Assembly (NCBI RefSeq): GCF_003290025.1
Contig: NZ_QNHG01000001.1
Span: 241,868-304,232, forward strand
Direction of reading: 5' to 3'
Length of the DNA stretch: 62,365 nucleotides
DNA from: Pseudogemmobacter bohemicus
GTDB lineage: Bacteria; Pseudomonadota; Alphaproteobacteria; Rhodobacterales; Rhodobacteraceae
The position numbers and the translations under genes are program-made. Below, piece after piece: positions 7,852 through 17,105 of the stretch. Each line of letters begins with the position of its first letter. Within the stretch, counting starts at the first letter, position 1. The notes under the pieces are model-generated. The model did no database searches, was not told the origin of the DNA, and worked only from the letters and a program-made list of their open reading frames with translations.

Positions 7852-8667
7852 ATGGTTTCCGATTCCCTGCTTTGCTCTTCCGATCTCCTCGCGCGCGGGG
7901 CAGCCCGGCCTGCCTTGCCGCTGCTTGCCGCTGTTCGGTTGGCGGGGCGGGCGGCGGTGCTGTCGGCTGCCCTTGCCCTCTCGGGCTGTGTGGTTCCGGC
8001 GGCCTATCCGACCGATACCGGTGCCAGCGGAGCGATGCGCCAGGAGGTGCTGACCTCGAACGGGAAGCCCCTCGCGCCGAATGACCCGATCCTCGGCGCC
8101 GCGGCCCGGATGACTCCGGTTGTCAGCCGCTTCTGTCGTGAACGGCTGCGCAAGGGGAATTGCAATTTCCTGGTCGCGGTGGATGAGGACCGGTCGCAGC
8201 CCGCCAATGCCTTCCAGACCGTCGATGATCGCGGTCGCCCGGTGATCGTTTTCACCCGCAGCCTGCTGAATATGGCGAAAAACCCGGATGAGCTGGCCTT
8301 CGTGCTTGGCCATGAGGCGGCGCATCACATCGCCGGCCATATTCCGCGCCGCCAGGATCAGGCGATGACCGGGGCAATTCTGGTGGGGATCCTGGGCCAG
8401 TCCGCCGGGCTGACCGGCGAGGAGCTGAAACGCGCGCAGGAGATCGGCGCGGGCCTCGCCGCCCAGCATTATTCCAAGGAATTCGAGCTGGAGGCCGATG
8501 CGTTTGGTGCCGAGATCGCGCTGGCGGCGGGCTATGATCCGATCCGGGGCGCCAATTTCTTCACCCGCCTGCCGGATCCGGGAAACCGCGTCATGGGCTC
8601 GCATCCCGCCAATGCCGAACGCCTCGCAGTGGTGCGGGCAACCGTGAAACGGCTCGGGGGCGGCTGA
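7852..8667 (+). CDS. M48-family zinc metalloprotease, lipoprotein
   Basis: The reading frame encodes about 271 residues. The zinc-peptidase motif HEAAHH and the downstream ELEAD third-ligand motif identify family M48 (the family of Loi and BepA-like periplasmic proteases). A lipobox LALSGC puts the mature protein on a membrane facing the periplasm, probably in envelope protein quality control. The N-terminus before the signal core is long and odd. The ATG at 7852 is used, a TTG at 7840 is possible, and neither has a clear ribosome site. The early coding region contains an exact 13-base match to a common sequencing adapter end (7874-7886), so the 5' end should be treated with caution. Confidence 0.82.
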   Translation: MVSDSLLCSSDLLARGAARPALPLLAAVRLAGRAAVLSAALALSGCVVPAAYPTDTGASGAMRQEVLTSNGKPLAPNDPILGAAARMTPVVSRFCRERLRKGNCNFLVAVDEDRSQPANAFQTVDDRGRPVIVFTRSLLNMAKNPDELAFVLGHEAAHHIAGHIPRRQDQAMTGAILVGILGQSAGLTGEELKRAQEIGAGLAAQHYSKEFELEADAFGAEIALAAGYDPIRGANFFTRLPDPGNRVMGSHPANAERLAVVRATVKRLGGG

Positions 8668-11218
8668 AAACTGGCGCAATCGCCGGGGGACGGAGACAGG
8701 CCTGATGCGGTGGAAGCGCGCCGCATCGTGAGGCCGATCAGCAAGCCTTCTTCCTGCAAAAGCTCCGGCCCGCCGGCTTTCCGCCTTTCCCAGGGACCGA
8801 TGCCCGCAGGGCCCCGGTAAGAGTTTTGGGCAGACAGCGGAAAGGTCGCAGACAGCGGAAAGGTTCCGGCATTGCGCTGCGGCGCAGAGCGAGAGCAGCT
8901 ATCTGTCGATATGGCGTTTGGCAGGTCAATGCCGTAGTCACCCGGTCGCTGCCACCGCTTCCCGGCGCTTGCCGCTTACCCTGAACCGGGCGGCGGGCAG
9001 GCGTCTCCCCAGGCGCTGAGGAGGCTGCGTCACTTTTCCCAAAGCTGCCGCATGCAGAGCTGGCCACAGGATCTGCCCGGTGATAATGCGGTACACCCAC
9101 CGGGAAAAAGGTCCTGCGGGGTCGCGTTCCGACCTCTCTCATGGTTCGATCAGCTGGGATATGCTGGTCCGCGATGTCGAAGCCCGGTGCATGGGTCTGG
9201 TTGATCCAAAGCAGGATGACGCCCCGGTGGAACCGTAGGGCTTTCGTTCGACGCGGGAAAACCGGACCGCAGATTATGCAATGGCTGGCGCCGACGTTGC
9301 GGAGCGCAGCCCTGGCCAGATAATTGGAACCGATGCTTCCCGTCGTCAGAAGAGAACCGAAATATCGGATCTGCGGGGGGTAAGACCGTTTCGCTGTGCG
9401 GCACTGGCATGTTCAGAGTGATCCGCGCAGCTTGGGCAAAAGATCGGTCGTGCTCGCCCCGACTGTAATGCCAGTCCGGACGTCAGGATCGGACCGCGTT
9501 GGGAGCATTTTCGTTGTTCCGGACAGTCGGCAGGCCGGAAATCCCCTGGCGGAATGCCCTTTGATGACTGCGAAACCTGGGCTAAAACATGGGGCAGGCC
9601 AGAAATATTTGATGTGGTGTTATATTATTGATTTATAATGATATTTATTTGTAAGACAGGCAAGGCGATGCAATTTCACGATCCGCGAAGATCAACTCAT
9701 CCTTAGGGGAGTTGCCGCAGTGATGTTGAAAAAGCCGCCCTCGCATCGCCCCGGCCATGGCTGCCCGATCTGGGGTCTGCCGTATACCGCGAAGGTGTTG
9801 GGAGTGTCAGGGGCCACCGCCCGGCAACTGCCCGGCGATGGGCTGAACGACCGGGCGTTCCGCTCTGTCAACCTGTCTGGCAAGCGCTTTCGCGAGAGAG
9901 TTGAAGACCTGGCTAAGGGGGGGACTGAGACGGGTGCCCCGGCTGAGAGGATATGCTGGCAGGTTTATACGCCCTGTAAGCCTCATGGAGTCCCCGCAAA
10001 GCACGGCGAGTGGCAACCTGGCCGGGTCAGGTAAGGGTTCATGGCCTTCCATGTGCTCCCTCAGCTTTGGCGGAGGTAATATCCCTTGAACAGCGCCGCG
10101 TTTCTCGGACACTTCGCGTCGCATCCTCTGCTGCCGTTCGTACCCGATGGGCGACAGCATCCCGTTCCTCGCATGTTTGGCCTGGGGTTTCAGAACATCT
10201 CGATGTCTTGCCTTTTCTTCTTCGAGGATACGGCAGGTTTGCCTGACCAGTCGGTCGGCAGGGCGCGGTGCAGATCGAGGCCCGCCCGCGCGAGGATCTG
10301 GATTTGACGGTATCAGGGCAGATGATCCGCATATCTGGCTCGCCAGAACATGGGCGAGTATGGCCCCGGGTCGGCAGGCCGCCTGTGATCAGATGCGATT
10401 GTGCCGGGCCTGCGTTCCCCCATCGCCGGAGGTGCGGCAGGCCGTTCGGGCATTCCTTCGGAGCAATGGGCGTCATGCGCTCCATTCCTGTGCTGGGCGA
10501 CGATGATACGCGCCGGCGCCGGCACGGTGTCCCGCCGCTCCGGGCGGTCTTGTGCAGGATGCCGCAGCTGCAGGGGCAGATCAGGCTGGAGGGTTTGATG
10601 ACCTCTTCGATACGCGGCAGCGCTGCAGGCAGGTTGCCTTATGATCTGTGCGAATAGCCTGCCTGTCGGTCCAGACGCAGCTTTGAGCATGTGCAAAGAC
10701 TGAAGGCGGGGCAGAAGAAATCCTGCGCGCAACCAGACCAACGCAGCCGTTGATAGCTGTTGCCAGGAGGATGTTTGTCGATCTCTGGAACATGCGGCAG
10801 AACCAGGGGCATGATGCCAGGGCCATGATCGCGGCACCGGTGAATGACATGGGCAGCCAGATCCATGCCTGGCCGGATAAAATCATCAGCGCCATAAGGC
10901 CGTCCGTTATCTCGGCCTGTGAAGCACGGCGCGAAGCTCTGGGGCGTCAGAGCTGCGTGCTGATCGGCCAGGCCAGGAAAGTGGTGCCGGTGCAAGGCGG
11001 GATGGGGCGTTTAACGAACATGCCATGACGGTCATGGAAGAGCCCTGGAAAGCCTGTGAAAAAGGAGCTCCGCCTTAAGCGTGCGGTGTTGAAGCCAGTG
11101 TTTCCGGTGCCTTCGAGTTTCCGGCGCCTCTGGCCTGCAGCTCCGAAAAGGCTGTCTGCCCAGGAAATTTCGTTTCCGTTCATGGGCTTAGTAGATATTT
11201 TCGGTCACAGGAAGTGTC
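8668..11218. other. 2.5 kb without recognisable genes next to tRNA-Ala
   Basis: No open frame here looks like a known protein; the frames of 90-170 codons overlap each other on both strands and lack coherent composition. The stretch contains a markedly AT-rich patch at about 9599-9660 in otherwise GC-rich DNA. Just after it a short ORF (9720-10034, opening MMLKKPPSHRP) has GGGGAG upstream, but I do not recognise it. The region abuts the 3' end of tRNA-Ala, a common integration site, so it may be the decayed remnant of an integrated element; no integrase is visible. Confidence 0.4.
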
Positions 11219-11294
<76 letters not shown>

Positions 11295-11416
11295 ACGGCT
11301 GTCCGGGTTCTGGACCCTGGCGCGAGGCCTGTCAAGATCCGGTGCATTATGGCGGCTTTGGGGCGGGAGGATCGCGAGGGCAGGGCGGACTGCCCTTCGC
11401 CGCAGGGCGCGGTGCC

Positions 11417-11743
11417 TCAGCGGCGGGCGTTTTTTTCGGCGATGCCGGAAAGGCCTTCGCGGCGGGCGAGTTCTGCAAGCACTTCGGCCAGTTCCACATC
11501 ACGGGCGGTGAGCATCACGAGGAAATGGTAAAGCACATCCGCGCCTTCGGAGATCAGCCGGTCGCGGTCGCCCTTTGCGGCCTCGATGATCGCCTCGACC
11601 GCTTCCTCGCCGAATTTTGCGGCGCATTTCTCCGGACCCTTTGACAGCAGTTTCGCGGTCCAGGAGGTCTCGGGATCGGCGGCTTTACGACCGGCGATGG
11701 TCTCCGCGAGACGGGCGAGGATATCCTGATCCGGATCGGCCAT
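11417..11743 (-). CDS. hisE: Phosphoribosyl-ATP pyrophosphohydrolase
   Basis: HisE removes pyrophosphate from phosphoribosyl-ATP in the second step of histidine biosynthesis. The 108-residue protein has the all-alpha MazG-like fold signature, with [17 protein letters not shown] and [14 protein letters not shown] supplying the acidic metal-binding residues. The ATG at 11743 (AAAGGAA upstream) is preferred. An alternative ATG at 11773 overlaps the hisF stop as ATGA and would add ten residues. It is the last gene of hisA-hisF-hisE. Confidence 0.92.
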   Translation of the reverse strand: MADPDQDILARLAETIAGRKAADPETSWTAKLLSKGPEKCAAKFGEEAVEAIIEAAKGDRDRLISEGADVLYHFLVMLTARDVELAEVLAELARREGLSGIAEKNARR

Positions 11744-11769
11744 GAGGGTTCCTTTCGCAGGCTCTGGCG

Positions 11770-12531
11770 TCATTCCAGCCGCATCGGGATGCCGGCTGCC
11801 GCCATATAGGCCTTGGCCTCGCCGATTGTCCAGGTGCCGAAATGGAAGATCGACGCGGCCAGCACCGCCGAGGCGCCGCCTTCGCGGATGCCGGCGACGA
11901 GATGGTCAAGCGTGCCCGCGCCGCCCGAAGCGATGACCGGGATCTTCACCGCGTCGGAAATCGCGCGGGTCAGCGGCAGGTTATAGCCGTCTTTGGTGCC
12001 GTCACGATCCATCGAGGTCAGCAGGATCTCGCCCGCGCCCTTCGCCTCGACGAGGCGGGCGAAGTCGACGGCGTCGATGCCGGTCGGTTTGCGGCCGCCA
12101 TGGGTGAAGATTTCCCATTTGCCGGGGCTGACGGTTTTGGCGTCGATGGCGACGACGATGCACTGGCTGCCGAAACGGTCGGCGGCCTCGGCCACCACAT
12201 CCGGGTTTGCGACGGCAGCGGAATTGAAGCTGACCTTGTCGGCGCCGGCGAGCAGCAGCGCGCGGACGTCTTCTTGGCTGCGGACCCCGCCGCCCACGGT
12301 GAGGGGGACATAGATCTGCTCAGCGGTACGGGTGACGAGGTCGAACATCGTGCCGCGGTTTTCATGCGTTGCATGGATGTCGAGGAAGGTGATCTCATCG
12401 GCGCCGGCGCGGTCATAGGCGGCAGCCACGGCGACCGGATCGCCGGCATCGACCAGATTGACGAAGTTCACGCCCTTGACCACGCGGCCATCGGCGACGT
12501 CGAGGCAGGGGATCAGACGGGTCTTCAGCAT
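11770..12531 (-). CDS. hisF: Imidazole glycerol phosphate synthase cyclase subunit
   Basis: This 253-residue TIM-barrel protein opens [20 protein letters not shown] with the conserved catalytic Asp near residue 11. A second catalytic Asp lies in [14 protein letters not shown], and phosphate-binding glycine motifs ([19 protein letters not shown]) are present. HisF uses ammonia passed from HisH to form imidazole glycerol phosphate and AICAR. The AICAR links to purine synthesis, for which purH is also in this window. hisH is not here and must be elsewhere. Confidence 0.96.
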   Translation of the reverse strand: MLKTRLIPCLDVADGRVVKGVNFVNLVDAGDPVAVAAAYDRAGADEITFLDIHATHENRGTMFDLVTRTAEQIYVPLTVGGGVRSQEDVRALLLAGADKVSFNSAAVANPDVVAEAADRFGSQCIVVAIDAKTVSPGKWEIFTHGGRKPTGIDAVDFARLVEAKGAGEILLTSMDRDGTKDGYNLPLTRAISDAVKIPVIASGGAGTLDHLVAGIREGGASAVLAASIFHFGTWTIGEAKAYMAAAGIPMRLE

Positions 12532-12561
12532 CGGGGCGGGCTTCCTTTGGCTGAGGGCGGA

Positions 12562-12623
12562 GGGGGCGCTGCCCCCGTCCCCTGTCGGGGACTCCCCCGG
12601 GATATTTATGGACAGATGAAAGG
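12562..12623. repeat. Double hairpin plus repeat motif between hisA and hisF
   Basis: The 93-base hisA-hisF gap holds two adjacent perfect hairpins: GGGGGC/GCCCCC at 12562-12576 and GTCCCC/GGGGAC at 12577-12592. They are followed by CCCCCGGGATATTTATGG…GATGAAAGG, a single copy related to the inverted-pair repeats at 7273 and 27115. It could attenuate transcription between the two his genes. Confidence 0.5.
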
Positions 12624-12624
12624 G

Positions 12625-13344
12625 TCAGGCTTTCAGTGTTTTCAGAGCCTCGGCGAGGTCGATGGCGCCATCATAGAGGGCGCGGCCGGAAATGGCGCCG
12701 GCGATCACGCCGGTATCTCGCAGCTGGATCAGGTCTTCCATGCGGGAGACTCCACCCGAGGCGATCACCGGGATCGAGACGGCGCGGGCGAGGGCCTCGG
12801 TCGCTTCGATATTCGGGCCCTGCATGGCGCCGTCGCGGTCGATATCGGTATAGATGATGGCGGCAACGCCGGCATCCTCGAAGCTTTTCGCGAGGTCGGT
12901 GACCCGGATGGTGGTTTCCTCGGCCCAGCCTTTGGTGGCGACGAAACCCTTGCGGGCGTCGATCCCGACGGCGACCCGGCCCGGGAAGCTGCGGGCGGCC
13001 TCGCGCACGAGATCGGGGTTTTCCACCGCGACAGTACCGAGGATCACCCGGGCAAGCCCCTTTTCCAGCCAGAGCGCGATGGTCGCCATATCGCGGATAC
13101 CGCCGCCAAGCTGGGCAGGCACTTTGATCCGCGCGAGGATCGCCTCAACCGCCGCAGCATTCACCGGCTGGCCGGCGAAAGCGCCGTTCAGATCGACGAG
13201 ATGCAGCCATTCGCAGCCTGCGGCCTCGAATTTGGCAGCCTGGGCGGCGGGGTCATCGCCGAAGACGGTGGCTGCGGACATCTCACCACGCAGGAGCCGC
13301 ACGCATTGGCCGTCCTTGAGGTCGATGGCGGGGTAGAGGATCAT
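12625..13344 (-). CDS. hisA: ProFAR isomerase
   Basis: HisA, 239 residues, is a TIM-barrel isomerase acting just before HisF/HisH on the phosphoribosylformimino-AICAR ribonucleotide. The start motif [20 protein letters not shown] carries the catalytic Asp near residue 8, and the second Asp is in [16 protein letters not shown]. Phosphate loops GGGIRD and VIASGGVS are present. The ATG at 13344 is the only start that fits homologues; the frame is open further upstream only by chance. The gene is separated from hisF by a repeat-containing gap. Confidence 0.95.
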   Translation of the reverse strand: MILYPAIDLKDGQCVRLLRGEMSAATVFGDDPAAQAAKFEAAGCEWLHLVDLNGAFAGQPVNAAAVEAILARIKVPAQLGGGIRDMATIALWLEKGLARVILGTVAVENPDLVREAARSFPGRVAVGIDARKGFVATKGWAEETTIRVTDLAKSFEDAGVAAIIYTDIDRDGAMQGPNIEATEALARAVSIPVIASGGVSRMEDLIQLRDTGVIAGAISGRALYDGAIDLAEALKTLKA

Positions 13345-13517
13345 GGGCCCGGGCTCCGTCACTTCTGTCTGCTGCGGACCTTTCGCATGGGTGGGGCCGG
13401 AAGGGAAGGCCCGGGGCCGCGACCCGACGTCATCGGCAGCCGGACCCCACGTCACGCTTGATCGGTATGGTGCCGCGCCAGAGGCTGAGGGGGTTTTCAG
13501 GGAAGGAGGAGCCCGCA

Positions 13518-13922
13518 ATGAGACCCGCAATGAGAACTGTAGCTTTGGCCATGGTGCTGTCCATGTGCGCCGGTGCCGCGATGGCGGCGGATCCGGTTTT
13601 GGGGGTCTGGAAGACGAAGCCGGATGATAACGGCAATTTCGGCCATGTCAGGGTAGAGACCTGCGCTGCGCTGATCTGCGGCACGCTGGTCAAGGCGTTC
13701 GACGGGGCGGGGAAGGAAATCGACTCGGACAATGTCGGAAAGCGCATCATCTGGGATATGCAGCCCTATGGCGATGGCTTTTACGATGACGGCAAGGTCT
13801 GGTCGCCGGATCGGAACAAGACCTATAATTCAGAAATGCAGCTGAGCGGTAACAGCCTGGCGGTCAAGGGCTGCGTGCTGGGGATCTGCCGCGATGGCGG
13901 GACCTGGACGCGGGTGAAGTGA
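13518..13922 (+). CDS. DUF2147 family secreted protein
   Basis: This 134-residue protein has a clear Sec signal peptide (hydrophobic core [16 protein letters not shown], cleavage before ADPVLG). A DUF2147 domain follows, with the typical opening [17 protein letters not shown], paired cysteines in ETCAALICG, and the closing [17 protein letters not shown]. The family is periplasmic and of unknown function; it is often near his genes in Rhodobacteraceae, here divergent from hisA. AAGGAGGA precedes the ATG at 13518. A start four residues later (13530) is also possible. Confidence 0.85.
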   Translation: MRPAMRTVALAMVLSMCAGAAMAADPVLGVWKTKPDDNGNFGHVRVETCAALICGTLVKAFDGAGKEIDSDNVGKRIIWDMQPYGDGFYDDGKVWSPDRNKTYNSEMQLSGNSLAVKGCVLGICRDGGTWTRVK

Positions 13923-14076
13923 TCTGTCCTGGCGGGGCCGGCGGTCGTCGCGCCGCTGACCCCGCCCGGGCAGGCCGGCATCCGTTCCGGGGTGCCCGGG
14001 GGGCAGAGCAGGGGTTTTATGGCGCTGCCCGCTCCGTCCTTGACGGGAAAGCCGCTGATCCCCATGGTCCGGCGCT

Positions 14077-14496
14077 ATGAACAGTGCCGAACAGCTTTCG
14101 CAATGCCTTGTGCTGAACACGGTTTCGGCCGCCCGCATCCTTTTGCGGCGCTATGATCAGCGGCTGAAGGCGCATGGGGTGACGGTGCAGCAATTCGCCC
14201 TGCTCTCGGCGATCCGCTTTCACCCCTCAGAGCCGGTGGCGGCGTTTGCGCAAAAGGTTGCGCTGGACCGCACAAGCCTGACGCGCAGCCTTGATCTGCT
14301 TGAGAAAAAGGGCCTCGTGCGCCGCGTGGCGGGCAGCGGCAATGCCCGGCTTTGCGCCCTGACCGAGGCCGGAGACCAGTTGCTGGACAGGCTGCATGGC
14401 GAATGGCTGGCGGCGCAGAACGAGCTGATCTCGCGGGTGACTGCGGCCGAGGCGGATACCTATCTCAAGGTTGCCCGGGCGCTTTCGGAGGAGTGA
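14077..14496 (+). CDS. MarR-family transcriptional regulator
   Basis: This 139-residue winged-helix protein has the MarR layout: an N-terminal helix with AARILLRRYDQRL, a recognition region LDRTSLTRSLDLLEKKGLV, and a wing RRVAGSGNARLCALTEAG. It lies 88 bases upstream of a ketoacyl-ACP synthase gene on the same strand. A 29-base palindrome in that gap is the obvious candidate operator. The ligand is unknown. Confidence 0.85.
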   Translation: MNSAEQLSQCLVLNTVSAARILLRRYDQRLKAHGVTVQQFALLSAIRFHPSEPVAAFAQKVALDRTSLTRSLDLLEKKGLVRRVAGSGNARLCALTEAGDQLLDRLHGEWLAAQNELISRVTAAEADTYLKVARALSEE

Positions 14497-14540
14497 CACC
14501 GGAACAGACGTCGGAACAGGAGGGTTGAGTTTGATTGCCA

Positions 14541-14569
14541 ATGTGTATATGCACAGTGCAAATACACAT
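14541..14569. promoter_or_regulatory. 29-base palindrome, probable MarR operator
   Basis: The half ATGTGTATATGCAC is followed, after one central base, by GTGCAAATACACAT; 13 of 14 positions are complementary. It sits 16 bases before the ATG of the ketoacyl-ACP synthase and 44 bases after the MarR stop, so bound protein would block ribosome-site-proximal transcription. It stands out as AT-rich in GC-rich surroundings. Confidence 0.65.
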
Positions 14570-14584
14570 AAAAGGGCGCCCGCC

Positions 14585-15871
14585 ATGCAGGATCCGATTG
14601 TCGTCACCGGCCTTGGGGCTGTCACGCCGCTTGCTTCCGGCGTTCAGGCCAACTGGCGCCGCCTTATGGCCGGCGAAAGCGGGATCAGGCGGAATGACCG
14701 CTTTGACACCCTGGGCTGGAAATGCCGCATCGCAGGGCTGGTTCCGCCGGCGGGCGAGACTGCGGATGGTTTCGACCCCGAGACGGCCATGTCGCCGCAG
14801 GAGCTGCGCAAGACCGATCTCTTCATCCATTACGCCATGGCCGCCGCAGATGAGGCGCTGCGCCAGGCGGGGTGGCAGCCGCAGGATCCGGGGGGCAGAT
14901 CCCGCACCGCGACGCTGATCGGCACCGGGGTCGGCGGTGTGCCCGCCATCACCGGCGCGACCGAGACGATCCGCACCGCAGGCGTGCGCCGGCTGTCGCC
15001 CTTTGTGGTGCCGTCTTTCCTGCCCAATCTCGCGGCCGGTCAGGTCTCGATCCGTTACGGTTTTCACGGACCCTCGGGCGCGCCGGTGACGGCCTGCGCG
15101 GCTTCGGCCCAGGCGATCGGCGATGCGATGCGGCTGATCCGCAGCGGCGAGGCCGATATCGCGCTGTGCGGCGGGGCGGAGGCCTGTGTCGATCCGGTCG
15201 CGATTGGCGGCTTCACGGCGGCGCGGGCGCTGTCTTTCGGGTTCAATGAGGATCCGGCCGGCGCCTCGCGCCCGTTTGATGCCGCGCATGACGGGTTCGT
15301 TTTGTCCGAAGGGGCGGCGATGCTGGTGATCGAGCGGCTCAGCCATGCCCAGGTGCGTGGCGCGACGCCGCTGGCCGTGGTCTCGGGCTATGGCACCACC
15401 ACCGACGCGCATCATGTCACTGCCGGCTGGGAGGATGGCCGCGAGGCCGCGCGCGCGATGGAAATGGCACTGGCCATGGCGGGGCTGGCGCCGGGCGAGA
15501 TCGGCTATGTCAATGCTCATGCCACCTCCACCCCGGTGGGGGATGCGGCCGAGCTTCAGGCGCTGACCAGGGTGTTCGGGGCGGATGGTGGCGGGGTTCC
15601 GGTCAGTTCCACGAAATCGGCCACCGGCCATATGCTGGGGGCGGCGGGCGCCATCGAGGCGGTGTTCTCGGTGCTGGCCTTGCGCGATCAGCGGCTGCCG
15701 GCGGGGCTGAATATCGACACACCGATGGAGGCGGCGGCGGGGTTCGACCTCGTGCGCGGCCAGGCGCGCGCGGCAGAGGTGAACCATGTCCTGTCGAATG
15801 CTTTCGGCTTTGGCGGGGTGAATGCGGCGCTGATCTTCAGCCGGCCCGCATCGCTGAGCCCGCATCGCTGA
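14585..15871 (+). CDS. Beta-ketoacyl-ACP synthase, FabF-like
   Basis: This 428-residue thiolase-fold condensing enzyme has the full catalytic triad: Cys171 in VTACAAS, His312 in NAHATSTPVGD and His349 in KSATGHMLGAAG. It is the KAS II type, which elongates acyl-ACP with malonyl-ACP. It lacks an adjacent acpP, fabG or fabD, so it is not the housekeeping fab cluster; it is a stand-alone copy behind a MarR gene and palindromic operator. This suggests conditional use, for example tuning acyl chain length or making a special fatty acid. The ATG at 14585 fits the conserved N-terminus DPIVVTGLGAVTPL. Confidence 0.9.
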   Translation: MQDPIVVTGLGAVTPLASGVQANWRRLMAGESGIRRNDRFDTLGWKCRIAGLVPPAGETADGFDPETAMSPQELRKTDLFIHYAMAAADEALRQAGWQPQDPGGRSRTATLIGTGVGGVPAITGATETIRTAGVRRLSPFVVPSFLPNLAAGQVSIRYGFHGPSGAPVTACAASAQAIGDAMRLIRSGEADIALCGGAEACVDPVAIGGFTAARALSFGFNEDPAGASRPFDAAHDGFVLSEGAAMLVIERLSHAQVRGATPLAVVSGYGTTTDAHHVTAGWEDGREAARAMEMALAMAGLAPGEIGYVNAHATSTPVGDAAELQALTRVFGADGGGVPVSSTKSATGHMLGAAGAIEAVFSVLALRDQRLPAGLNIDTPMEAAAGFDLVRGQARAAEVNHVLSNAFGFGGVNAALIFSRPASLSPHR

Positions 15872-16019
15872 GCGCTGGTCGCTGTGCAGTGCCCCGGCGG
15901 CAACGGCGCGGGCGGTCTGGGCCAAGGATCAGAGTGGTTTCACTGTGTTGACGCTATGCCGGCGCCGCATTGTGGCCGCCCGCGCCCGGGGCGGGCGTTG
16001 GCCAGATTGCCCCACCGTT

Positions 16020-16463
16020 TCAGGGTGCCTCACCCGGGCGGGTCAGAGCGTCGTGCAGCTCCCGGATCTTGCGGTTCAGGGCGATCATCTCCGCCGGTTC
16101 CATCCCCGCTTTGGTGAAAAGCGCCTCACCAAGGCAGCGGCTTTCCGATTTCAGCGCCACCCCGCGCGGGGTCAGCGCGACCGCCACGCCGCGCTCATCC
16201 TCGGGGCGGCGGGTGCGGGTGACCAGCCCGGCGGCCTCCAGCCGCTTGACGAGCGGGGTGATCGTGCTTGGCTCCAGGTCCAGCCGGGCGGCGATGGCGC
16301 CGATGCCGCGACCGTCTTCCTCCCATAAAGCGCTCAGCACCAGGTATTGCGGATAGGTGATCCCCAGCTGATCCAGCAGCGGTTTATAGAGGCGGTTGAT
16401 CGCCATGGAGGTCGCATAAAGCGAGAAGCACAGCTGATCTTCGAGGGTGAGGTCATAGGCCAT
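16020..16463 (-). CDS. ohrR: OhrR-type MarR regulator (organic peroxide sensor)
   Basis: This 147-residue MarR protein opens with LTLEDQLCFSLYATS. The Cys at residue 12 corresponds to the reactive, peroxide-sensing Cys of OhrR proteins. The winged helix follows (LDLEPSTITPLVKRLEAAGL, then RTRRPEDERGV). It is divergent from ohr, the standard OhrR target. A GTG five codons upstream (16478) is an alternative start. Oxidation of the Cys by organic hydroperoxide should release repression. Confidence 0.88.
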   Translation of the reverse strand: MAYDLTLEDQLCFSLYATSMAINRLYKPLLDQLGITYPQYLVLSALWEEDGRGIGAIAARLDLEPSTITPLVKRLEAAGLVTRTRRPEDERGVAVALTPRGVALKSESRCLGEALFTKAGMEPAEMIALNRKIRELHDALTRPGEAP

Positions 16464-16481
16464 AATGCCGCTTATCACGAA

Positions 16482-16560
16482 ATTAGTTATCGCGCCAATA
16501 AAAAGCTGGACAGGGTTCGTCGGGCGGCGTAAAGAAAATTATCGCAATAATTATTATCGG
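16482..16560. promoter_or_regulatory. ohrR-ohr intergenic operator elements
   Basis: The AT-rich divergent gap has a perfect palindrome AATTAT-CGCA-ATAATT at 16537-16552. The word TTATCG recurs at about 16487, 16540 and 16554, once close to ohrR and twice close to ohr. The layout fits OhrR binding that controls both genes. Confidence 0.5.
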
Positions 16561-16580
16561 AAAAATAAAGGAATCGCCCT

Positions 16581-17006
16581 ATGTCAGTCCAGGTTCTCTA
16601 CCGTACAAGGGCCACCGCAACCGGCGGCCGTGAGGGCGAAGCCCGCAGCGAAGACGGCCACCTTACAGCCGCGCTTTCGACGCCGAAAGAACTTGGGGGT
16701 GCCGGAGGGCCTGGCACCAATCCCGAGCAGCTTTTCGCTGCCGGCTATGCCGCCTGTTTCCTCGGCGCGCTGAAACTGGTGGCCGGGCAGCAGAAGGTGA
16801 AGCTCCCGGCCGGGGCCGCGATCACCGCGAGCGTGGGCATCGGGCCGCGCAGCGAGGGCGGTTTTGGCATTACGGCGGATCTTGAGATCAGCCTGCCCGG
16901 CATCCCCCGTGAGGACGCGCAGCGCCTGATCGAGGCCGCGCATCAGACCTGCCCCTATTCCAACGCCACCCGCAACAATGTCGATGTCGGTCTGAGCCTC
17001 GTCTGA
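16581..17006 (+). CDS. ohr: Organic hydroperoxide resistance protein
   Basis: Ohr, 141 residues, is a thiol peroxidase that reduces organic and lipid hydroperoxides with lipoylated proteins as electron donors. The two catalytic cysteines are visible: Cys59 in GYAACFLGA and Cys124 in [13 protein letters not shown]. The conserved [15 protein letters not shown] and the C-terminal VDVGLSLV are diagnostic of Ohr rather than OsmC. AAAGGAAT precedes the ATG. It pairs with divergent ohrR. Confidence 0.94.
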   Translation: MSVQVLYRTRATATGGREGEARSEDGHLTAALSTPKELGGAGGPGTNPEQLFAAGYAACFLGALKLVAGQQKVKLPAGAAITASVGIGPRSEGGFGITADLEISLPGIPREDAQRLIEAAHQTCPYSNATRNNVDVGLSLV

Positions 17007-17105
17007 CCTCCCAAAATCGGCTGCCAGAACCGGGGCGGCCTTCAGCCCTCCGGATCTGCGCGCCAGCAATGGCGCCGATCACCCACATCATCACAGGAAA
17101 CCACC

